From contig PWEU01000329.1 of NCBI GenBank assembly GCA_003554005.1, forward strand, positions 1 through 18,088: a stretch of DNA of 18,088 nucleotides. Reading direction: 5' to 3'. The DNA comes from Nitriliruptoraceae bacterium (GTDB lineage: Bacteria; Actinomycetota; Nitriliruptoria; Nitriliruptorales; Nitriliruptoraceae). Below are positions 12,866 through 18,088 of this stretch, in pieces. The translations under genes were made by a program, and so were the position numbers. Below the pieces are notes generated by a model. It was not told the DNA's origin, searched no databases, and saw nothing but the letters and a program-made list of their open reading frames with translations. The first letter of the stretch is position 1. Each line of letters starts with the position of its first letter.

Positions 12866-13659
12866 GCGAACCCTCCCCGCCCCGACCGGGCGACCCCACG
12901 CCGGACCAGCCGAGCAGCGGGACGCCCCGGATCCACCAGCTGCGGGCCCGCTATGTCCGTCGGGTCACCCCGGAGCACGTCGGCCAGCGCGTGTCGGTGC
13001 GCCACCTGCTCGACGACCCGGTCCGGGGTCCGATCCCCAGCGACGTGGTGGGGCGGCTGGTGGGGGCGGACGAGGGGGCGATGCTCATCGTCGACCGCGA
13101 TGGTCTGCTCACCGTGCTCGACCCGGACCTGGTGCTGTCCTCACGGGTCATCCCACCTCACCCGAAGCTGGCGGCCGAGCCCGTGGGGGGCACGCGCGAA
13201 GCGCCGCTGGTCCGACAGGCAGCCCGGGTGCTGCTGCTGGACGCCGACGACCAGGTCCTGCTGGTCGCCCACGCACCCGACAGCCAACGCCGGGGGTGGA
13301 CCGCGCCCGGCGGCGGGCTGCGCCGCGAGGAGTCGCACCTCGCCGCCGCCCAGCGCGAGGTGGTTGAGGAGATCGGCGTGGAGGTCGAGGTCGGCCCGTG
13401 GATCTGGTCCCGGCGGGTGGTGTTCCCCTTCCGCGGCTGCTGGATCGACCAGGCCGAACGCTGGTTCCTGGCGAGGACGAGCGGGGCGGACGTCGATGCT
13501 GCGCCGCTCGACGACCCCGGCGCCGTCCAGGCCAGGTGGTGGTCGCTGGCTGAGCTGCGGGCCACCGACGCCGAGCTCGCCCCAGCCGCGCTCGCCGACC
13601 ACCTCGCGGTCCTGCTCGCCGACGGTCCGCCCGAGGAGCCGGTCGACGTCGGTCGGTGA
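12862..13659 (+). CDS. Nudix hydrolase with N-terminal SH3-like domain
   Basis: 265 residues, ATG overlapping the ppx stop (ATGA). After a Pro-rich leader (~1-25), residues ~30-105 form a beta-rich domain (VTPEHVGQRVSVRHLL, DVVGRLVGADEGAMLIVDRDGLLTVL, LVLSSRVIPPHP). This resembles the SH3-like N-terminal domain of actinobacterial Rv0428c-type acetyltransferases. The Nudix fold follows, with an exact box at residues 151-173 (G-x5-E-x7-REVVEEIGV) and the later WWSLAEL motif common to Nudix proteins. The substrate is unknown; ADP-ribose or nucleotide-like substrates are possible. The pairing of these two domains is unusual as far as I know. It is the last gene of the polyphosphate operon and converges with pyk. 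Confidence 0.87.
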   Translation: MSEPSPPRPGDPTPDQPSSGTPRIHQLRARYVRRVTPEHVGQRVSVRHLLDDPVRGPIPSDVVGRLVGADEGAMLIVDRDGLLTVLDPDLVLSSRVIPPHPKLAAEPVGGTREAPLVRQAARVLLLDADDQVLLVAHAPDSQRRGWTAPGGGLRREESHLAAAQREVVEEIGVEVEVGPWIWSRRVVFPFRGCWIDQAERWFLARTSGADVDAAPLDDPGAVQARWWSLAELRATDAELAPAALADHLAVLLADGPPEEPVDVGR

Positions 13660-13673
13660 CCGTCGGTCGGTGA
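13647..13673. repeat. 13-bp direct repeat spanning a stop codon
   Basis: Bases 13647-13659 recur at 13661-13673 with one base between. The first copy contains the Nudix stop codon. It lies in the 29-bp convergent gap with pyk. I see no terminator hairpin there. Confidence 0.8.
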
Positions 13674-13688
13674 GGGTGACGCGTGCCG

Positions 13689-15119
13689 TCAGCCGATGAG
13701 CTCACCGATCCGGTGGGCCATGACACGGTTGGTACCGCCGCGACCACCGGGGATGCCCGAGACGATCACGACGGTGTCGCCCTCCTCGGCCAGGCCCTGC
13801 TCGATGCACAGCGCGTCGGCCGCCTCGATCAACGCGTTCGACTGATCCTCTTCCGCGGTCATCTCGCCCCGCACCCCCCACATCAGCGGGAGCCGGTACA
13901 GCGTCGTCTCCTCGCTGGTGAAGCCGATGAGCGGCTGGCTCGGCCGGAACTTCGACACCAGTTGGATCGATGCTCCGGAGAAGCTGAAGACCAGGATCGC
14001 CTTGGCCCCCAGGTCGTCGGCGATCTGCACCGCCGCCTTCGCGACGACGGAGCCGACGACGTCGCGCGTCTCCGGGAACACCTGGCTGAAGTGGGTGTCG
14101 CGCTCGTTGACCTCGATGATCCTTGCCATGGTCCGCACGGCCTCCACCGGGTAGCGACCCGCGGCGGTCTCGCCCGACAGCATCACCGCGTCGGTGCCGT
14201 CGAAGATCGCGTTGGCCACGTCCGACGCCTCGGCGCGGGTCGGACGGGGGCTGCGGATCATGGAGTCCAGCATCTCCGTGGCCGTGATGACCGGCTTGGA
14301 CCAGCGGTTGGCCCGGTCGATCATCTCCTTCTGGATCGCTGGCACCCGCTCCGGACCGATCTCCACACCCAGGTCACCCCGCGCCACCATCATGGCGTCG
14401 GTGGCCTGCACGATCTCGTCGAGGTTGTCCACCGCCTCGGGCCGCTCCAGCTTGGCCACGATCGGCTGGATCCCGCCGTGACCGGTGATCAACTCGCGTA
14501 GCTCGTGGATGTCCCGGGCGGCCCGGACGAAGGACAACGCGATCCAGTCGACCCCGAGCTCGACCATGGTCGCGACGTCCTCGCGGTCCTTGTCGGTCAT
14601 GCTGGCCGCCGACACCTCCACGCCGGGCAGGTTGACACCCTTGCGTGCCTTGGCCACCCCGCCGACCACGACCCGGGCGCGGACCCGGTCCCCGTCCACG
14701 CCGGACACCACGGTGCGCAGCAGCCCATCGTCCATCAGGACCAGCGACCCGGTCTCGACGTCGACGGCCAGGTACTCGTACACCACGGGGAGGACCGGGA
14801 TGCCGTCCTCCTCGTACGCGTCCAGGCGTTCCGCGCCGGACACGAACACGACCTCGCCGCCCTCCTCGAGCTCCACCCCCGGCTCGGGAACGTCCCCGAG
14901 CCGGATCTTCGGACCCTGGAGGTCACCCAGGCTGCCGATCGGCCGCCCCAGCTCGGCGGCGATCCGTCGGACCTCCTCTAGGCGGTTGCGGTGGTCCTCC
15001 GCGGTGCCGTGGGAGAAGTTCAACCTGATCACGTCGATACCGGCCGCGAGCGCGGCCCGGAGACGGTCCGGGTCGTCGAGGGCGGGCCCGAGGGTGGCGA
15101 CGATCTTGGCGCGGCGCAC
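13689..15119 (-). CDS. pyk: Pyruvate kinase
   Basis: 476 residues, the normal bacterial length, from GTG 15119 with TAGGAG 4-5 nt upstream. The substrate and metal residues are present: R32, N34 and S36 in IRLNFSHG, the catalytic lysine in the signature IVAKLERPEAV (K223), ARGDLGVE (246-253) and ITATEMLDSM. The B domain (~70-165) and the C-terminal allosteric domain (from ~345) are both there; the protein ends GGTNRVMAHRIGELIG. It transfers phosphate from phosphoenolpyruvate to ADP in the last step of glycolysis. The gene has a long leader (about 105 nt from a CCTAGGCT -10 element) and is separated from the lipoprotein gene by 123 bp. Confidence 0.97.
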   Translation of the reverse strand: MRRAKIVATLGPALDDPDRLRAALAAGIDVIRLNFSHGTAEDHRNRLEEVRRIAAELGRPIGSLGDLQGPKIRLGDVPEPGVELEEGGEVVFVSGAERLDAYEEDGIPVLPVVYEYLAVDVETGSLVLMDDGLLRTVVSGVDGDRVRARVVVGGVAKARKGVNLPGVEVSAASMTDKDREDVATMVELGVDWIALSFVRAARDIHELRELITGHGGIQPIVAKLERPEAVDNLDEIVQATDAMMVARGDLGVEIGPERVPAIQKEMIDRANRWSKPVITATEMLDSMIRSPRPTRAEASDVANAIFDGTDAVMLSGETAAGRYPVEAVRTMARIIEVNERDTHFSQVFPETRDVVGSVVAKAAVQIADDLGAKAILVFSFSGASIQLVSKFRPSQPLIGFTSEETTLYRLPLMWGVRGEMTAEEDQSNALIEAADALCIEQGLAEEGDTVVIVSGIPGGRGGTNRVMAHRIGELIG

Positions 15120-15164
15120 GATGCTCCTAAGCAGATGACGGGACGGAGGGGAACCGGACAGCCC

Positions 15165-15235
15165 GGTCGTCGCACGACCCTGGAGTACTCACGGATGGTG
15201 ACGGCGCGCCAGACGGGCTTCCGACGCCCAGCCTA
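15165..15235 (-). promoter_or_regulatory. pyk upstream region: TAGGCT -10 and leader hairpin
   Basis: On the minus strand TAGGCT (15235-15230), inside the octamer CCTAGGCT, is a likely -10. Downstream in the predicted leader GGTCGT pairs with ACGACC around GCG (15179-15165). No -35 consensus is visible because the position falls near the end of the lipoprotein gene. Confidence 0.4.
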
Positions 15236-15242
15236 GGTCGGG

Positions 15243-16442
15243 TCAGGGCCGGCCGTCGGGTGGACCTTCGTCCACGAGCGGAGCCCGGGGGTCGTCCCGG
15301 ATGGCGAGCTGCGCCTGGGCGTCCTCGAGCGCCTCGAGCACCTCGGGATGGCCGGAGCCGACCTCGAGCTCCAACACATCGTCCCCCACGCCGAGCAGGA
15401 CGGGCGCCTCGAGCTGGCCCGCACCAGCGAAGCTGTCGAGCAGCACCCGTACCACCTGCTCCCATCGCAGGCGGTAGCCGAGGACCGCCCCGTCGGGGGG
15501 TGGTTCGGCCAGCACGTCCACCGGCGCAACGATGGCCGACCGTCCCTCCGTCGCCGCCACGACCTCAGCCGCCCCGGGCCCACCATCGACGATCACGACC
15601 TGGGCGCCCGCGGCCAGCACCGCCTCCAGCGCCTCCAGCGGTGTGGCGTCGGCGTCCTCGGCCTCCACCACCTCGACCCCGCCCAGCCCCGTCAGCATGC
15701 CCTCCCGAAGACGGTTGGCAGGCAGCTCATCGCCCAGCAGCAGGAGACCGACGCGGGGAACCTCAGCAGCTGGTGCAGCGGGCTCGTCGGTAGCCGGTCC
15801 TTCGGCATCGGGGTCCCTGGCATCGCCATCCGGGTCGTCGCCGTCGGGCGCGGTCCGCGCCACCGCGGTCAGCGCCGCGGTGCGCGCCGCCGTGCCGATC
15901 AGGATGCCGAGCTCGGTGACGGGGACGTCAACCCGCACGGCGGGCGTCGGCTGGAAATCGCCCCCCCCGTCCAGCTCGGGCAGGGTGGCGGGCAGGGCGC
16001 AGGCCGTCGTGGCGCCGTGCCGCACGGCGGTTCGGTCGGCGATGCTCGCGACGTCAGGGCCGAGCACGCAGGCGAGAGCGGCTCCACGGGCCGCCGCGAG
16101 CTCGAGCAGATCCGGAACGAAGGCCGGCTCCTCGGGGTTGCGCACCCTGAGGGCGTCCACCCCGTCGGGCAGGTCCTCCGACAGCGATCCCAACCGGTCC
16201 GACAGGCGCTCGGCGACGTTCGGATCCAGGGCCGTCCGAGGCGGCAACACCAGCTCCACGTCCCGTCCGGCAGCGGTCGTGCCCGCCGGCTCCTCCACGG
16301 GCGGGGTGGGCGCGGTGATCGGCGGGACATCGTCGCCGGAGGTGCAGGCCACCACCAGCCACGCGCAGGCCGCCGCGATGAGCGCGCCCCGGCGGGCCCG
16401 ACGCGAGAGGCGACGGGTCGACGGCACGTTCCCTGCGTCCAT
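15243..16442 (-). CDS. Putative lipoprotein with BMP/periplasmic-binding-like domain
   Basis: 399 residues from ATG 16442, preferred because GCGAGGA lies 8 nt upstream; ATG 16469 would add nine residues and would suit a leaderless transcript. A lipoprotein signal is clear: Arg-rich start, hydrophobic ALIAAACAWLVVAC and a lipobox VVAC with the lipidated Cys about 33 residues in, then TSGDD. An acidic Pro/Thr linker follows. The rest alternates strands and helices like a type I periplasmic-binding fold: VELVLPPRTALDP, ALACVLGPDV, PRVGLLLLGDELPANRLREGM, AQVVIVDGG, GAVLGYRLRWEQVV. This most resembles basic-membrane-protein lipoproteins. A low-complexity Asp/Pro/Ala stretch sits between the lobes. 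No ABC transporter genes are adjacent, so a transport role is unproven. It should be anchored outside the membrane. Confidence 0.8.
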   Translation of the reverse strand: MDAGNVPSTRRLSRRARRGALIAAACAWLVVACTSGDDVPPITAPTPPVEEPAGTTAAGRDVELVLPPRTALDPNVAERLSDRLGSLSEDLPDGVDALRVRNPEEPAFVPDLLELAAARGAALACVLGPDVASIADRTAVRHGATTACALPATLPELDGGGDFQPTPAVRVDVPVTELGILIGTAARTAALTAVARTAPDGDDPDGDARDPDAEGPATDEPAAPAAEVPRVGLLLLGDELPANRLREGMLTGLGGVEVVEAEDADATPLEALEAVLAAGAQVVIVDGGPGAAEVVAATEGRSAIVAPVDVLAEPPPDGAVLGYRLRWEQVVRVLLDSFAGAGQLEAPVLLGVGDDVLELEVGSGHPEVLEALEDAQAQLAIRDDPRAPLVDEGPPDGRP

Positions 16443-16475
16443 CGGCTGCGTCCTCGCCTCACCGGGCATCGGGCC

Positions 16476-16482
16476 TAGGCTA
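16476..16482. promoter_or_regulatory. Overlapping divergent -10 elements between lipoprotein and upp
   Basis: TAGGCT on the plus strand (16476-16481, within CCTAGGCT) and TAGCCT on the minus strand (16482-16477) share five bases. The plus box would start transcription about 40 nt before GTG 16527. The minus box lies 7 nt before ATG 16469, a spacing typical of leaderless actinobacterial mRNAs. The two genes may therefore compete for polymerase. Confidence 0.4.
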
Positions 16483-16526
16483 CCGATGACGCTCCAACCC
16501 GCCCCTTGTCACCCGCCGAGGCCACC

Positions 16527-17156
16527 GTGTCGCAGGTCACCGTGCTCGATGACGATCCGATCGCCGGGCTCCAGCTCGCCGCGCTCCGCGACGCCACCAC
16601 CACACCCGAGCACTTCCGGCACCACGCCCGTCGGTTGGGCTCGATCCTCGCGCTGCGTGCCGTGCGCGACCTGCCCCACACCGAGGGCACCGTCGAGACC
16701 CCCCTGGCCACGGCGCCCACGGTCGGACCGGGACGGCAGATCGTGGCCGTCCCGGTGCTGCGGGCGGGGCTCGGCCTGCTCGGCGGCCTGCCCGACGTCC
16801 TGCCCACCGCGCTCGTCGGCATGATCGGGCTCGAGCGTGACCACGAGACCCACCAGGCCCGCCGGTACTACTTCAGGATCCCGCCGCTGGACGGCGCGTG
16901 GGTCCTGGTGCTGGAACCGATGCTGGCCACCGGGGGCTCCGCCTCCGACGCGGTCACCGCGCTCGACGCCGAGGGCGCCGAGCAGGTGACGGTCCTGTCG
17001 GTGGTCGCGACGCGCACCGGGGTGGACCGGATCCTGGCGGACAACCCGCGGGTGCGCATCGTCACCGCCGCGATCGATCCGGAGCTCGACGACAACGCCT
17101 ACATCGTCCCGGGGCTCGGGGACTTCGGCGACCGGCTGTTCGGCACACCCCACTGA
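16527..17156 (+). CDS. upp: Uracil phosphoribosyltransferase
   Basis: 209 residues, the usual UPRT length, from GTG 16527 with GAGG 5 nt upstream; an upstream TTG at 16506 would add seven residues without support. Family landmarks: AVPVLRAGLGLLGG (~74-87), YYFRIPP, the PRPP-binding loop LVLEPMLATGGSAS (~127-140) and the C-terminal uracil-binding YIVPGLGDFGDRLFGT. The first acidic residue of the PRPP loop is Glu rather than the usual Asp, a mild change. The enzyme salvages uracil to UMP in the cytosol. It is a single-gene unit, divergent from the lipoprotein gene and convergent with the YjbQ gene. Confidence 0.95.
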   Translation: MSQVTVLDDDPIAGLQLAALRDATTTPEHFRHHARRLGSILALRAVRDLPHTEGTVETPLATAPTVGPGRQIVAVPVLRAGLGLLGGLPDVLPTALVGMIGLERDHETHQARRYYFRIPPLDGAWVLVLEPMLATGGSASDAVTALDAEGAEQVTVLSVVATRTGVDRILADNPRVRIVTAAIDPELDDNAYIVPGLGDFGDRLFGTPH

Positions 17157-17163
17157 CCGAGGG

Positions 17164-17175
17164 TCGGCCGGCCGA
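17164..17175. terminator. 12-bp palindrome between convergent upp and YjbQ genes
   Basis: TCGGCCGGCCGA is a perfect palindrome in the 28-bp convergent gap. Without a loop or T run it is at best a weak bidirectional stop signal. Confidence 0.2.
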
Positions 17176-17184
17176 TCACGGAGC

Positions 17185-17589
17185 TCACCCGGCGAGGAAG
17201 CTGAGCCGCAGCACCCGCCGTGGGTTGTCGGCGTTGGTGTCGACGACGACGATCGACTGCCATGTCCCCAGCGCCAGCCGACCGTCGTCCACCGGGACGG
17301 TCAGACTCGGGCTGATGATGGCTGGCAGCACGTGGTCGGCACCGTGGCCGGAGCTGCCGTGGCGGTGACGCCACCGGTCGTCCCGCGGCAACAGGACATC
17401 GAGGTGGTCGGCAAGGTCGGTGTCCGAGCCGGCTCCGGTCTCCAGCAGCGCGAGCCCGGCGGTGGCATGGGGCAGGAAGACGTGCAGCAGACCGTCGGTG
17501 CCCTGCTCGTCGGCGAACGCGGCACACAGGCTCGTCACGTCGGTGATGCGACGATCCCCGACCTCGAGGTGGTGCTCACGGCACTGCAT
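17185..17589 (-). CDS. YjbQ/UPF0047 family protein
   Basis: 134 residues, typical of the family, from ATG 17589 with GAGG 6 nt upstream. The UPF0047 signature is complete: GLLHVFLPHATAGLALLETG, then DLADHLDVLLP, HGADHVLPAIISPSLTVPV, and LGTWQSIVVVDTN. The end PRRVLRLSFLAG replaces the common RRV...G tail. The family forms trimers with a His/Glu metal site; some members have been reported to show weak thiamine-phosphate synthase activity, but the physiological role is unsettled. It follows the flavin reductase gene by 8 bp, so the two are almost surely cotranscribed. Confidence 0.92.
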   Translation of the reverse strand: MQCREHHLEVGDRRITDVTSLCAAFADEQGTDGLLHVFLPHATAGLALLETGAGSDTDLADHLDVLLPRDDRWRHRHGSSGHGADHVLPAIISPSLTVPVDDGRLALGTWQSIVVVDTNADNPRRVLRLSFLAG

Positions 17590-17597
17590 CGGCGACC

Positions 17598-18088
17598 TCA
17601 GGCGCTGTCGAGGGCCACGGCAGGCTGGTACCCACCGTACCCGCCGCGGAAGTAGGCGAGCGGGGCCAGGTCGTCGCGGGCCCCGAGTGCGACGACCTCA
17701 CCGATCACGATCAGGTGGTCACCGGCCTCGGCGATGGTGTCCCCCTCGCAGTCGACGAAGCCGACCGCGTCGGCCAGGACCCGGGCGCCGGTGGCAGCGA
17801 CCGACCAGTCGATGCCGACGAACTCCTCCTCGCCCTCACCGCGGCGCCGATCGGCGAAGTGGTTCGACAGCCCGGCCTGGTCCTCGGCCAGGAAGCTCAG
17901 GGCGAACACCTCCGCCGAGGCCACGGCAGCGGCCATGTGCGCCGTCCGATCGACACAGACCAGGACCAGTGGCGGGGTCAGCGACACCGAGCTGACGGCG
18001 TTGGCCGTCATGCCGTGGGGCACGCCATGGGCCTCGGTGGTCATGACGGCGACACCGCTGAGGAACGAGCCCATGGCGGCACGGAACG
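17598..18088 (-). CDS. Flavin reductase-like (FMN-binding) protein, partial at the right edge
   Basis: 163 codons are visible, including four upstream of the internal ATG at 18074 that read FRAA. This continues the family motif FRxAMGSFxSGVxVVTT, so the true start lies outside the window. Flavin-reductase-like split-barrel features: GSFLSGVAVMTT, then GMTANAVSSVSLTPPLVLVCVDR (FMN phosphate binding), FALSFLAEDQAGLSNHFA, a conserved ADAVGFVDCEG core, DHLIVIGEVVAL, and the ending LAYFRGGYGGYQP. Members reduce FMN with NAD(P)H, usually for a two-component monooxygenase, or bind flavin as stand-alone enzymes. No partner oxygenase is in view. Confidence 0.92.
   Translation of the reverse strand, partial: FRAAMGSFLSGVAVMTTEAHGVPHGMTANAVSSVSLTPPLVLVCVDRTAHMAAAVASAEVFALSFLAEDQAGLSNHFADRRRGEGEEEFVGIDWSVAATGARVLADAVGFVDCEGDTIAEAGDHLIVIGEVVALGARDDLAPLAYFRGGYGGYQPAVALDSA

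Noticed and set aside
13647..13673. A terminator or attachment site at the convergent pyk/Nudix junction
   Set aside because: It is only a 13-bp direct repeat without dyad symmetry and there are no mobile-element genes around it.
1..18088. CRISPR arrays, insertion sequences, tRNA or rRNA genes
   Set aside because: I saw no regularly spaced repeats, transposase motifs, terminal inverted repeats, tRNA-like cloverleaf or rRNA sequence on either strand.

Overview
The window is chromosomal DNA from a very G+C-rich bacterium. Codon third positions are almost always G or C, GTG and TTG starts are common, -10 boxes are of the TAnnnT type, and overlapping stop/start pairs (ATGA, GTGA) are frequent. 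Together with the ppk-mutT1 neighbourhood and DUF4235- and DUF1475-like small proteins, this points to Actinomycetota, perhaps a deep lineage. I cannot name a genus. I see no phage, transposon, CRISPR, tRNA or rRNA. Most of the window is housekeeping and metabolic genes.

Layout. (a) 1-1187, minus: a short HAD-like gene without cap, then a divergent dihydropteroate-synthase-like gene that runs off the left edge. (b) 1265-3744, plus: a thioredoxin-like [2Fe-2S] ferredoxin, 4-hydroxyphenylpyruvate dioxygenase coupled to a small membrane protein, and a dCMP-deaminase-like protein lacking the catalytic Glu. (c) 3745-4224: the only long gene-free stretch. It holds a series of hairpins and single-stranded stretches carrying GGGAGA (UCUCCC on the minus strand), a terminator-like hairpin oriented to the minus strand and a minus-strand promoter, together a candidate small RNA. 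(d) 4225-6149, plus: a MocR-type GntR/aminotransferase regulator and a DUF4235-like protein. (e) 6157-7786, minus: two tandem seven-iron ferredoxins and a methyltransferase. (f) 8077-13659, plus: a tightly packed polyphosphate/nucleotide-hydrolase operon of ppk, Nudix, histidine phosphatase, ppx/gppA and a second Nudix. (g) 13689-16442, minus: pyruvate kinase and a lipoprotein with a BMP-like binding domain. (h) 16527-17156, plus: uracil phosphoribosyltransferase. (i) 17185-18088, minus: a YjbQ/UPF0047 protein and a flavin reductase cut by the right edge.

How they fit together. Block (f) pairs polyphosphate synthesis (PPK1) with its breakdown (PPX) and with Nudix and histidine-phosphatase enzymes. 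The latter two look like the two halves of mycobacterial MutT1, here as separate overlapping genes. The tandem ferredoxins, the Trx-like ferredoxin, HPPD and the flavin reductase suggest redox and aromatic metabolism in an aerobic cell.

The most interesting points are the candidate C-rich-loop sRNA at about 3921-4223, several enzymes missing a key residue or domain (deaminase HAE to HAA, HAD without cap and motif II, PPX HD to HS, DHPS-like without its substrate loops), the split MutT1, and an SH3-like/Nudix fusion.
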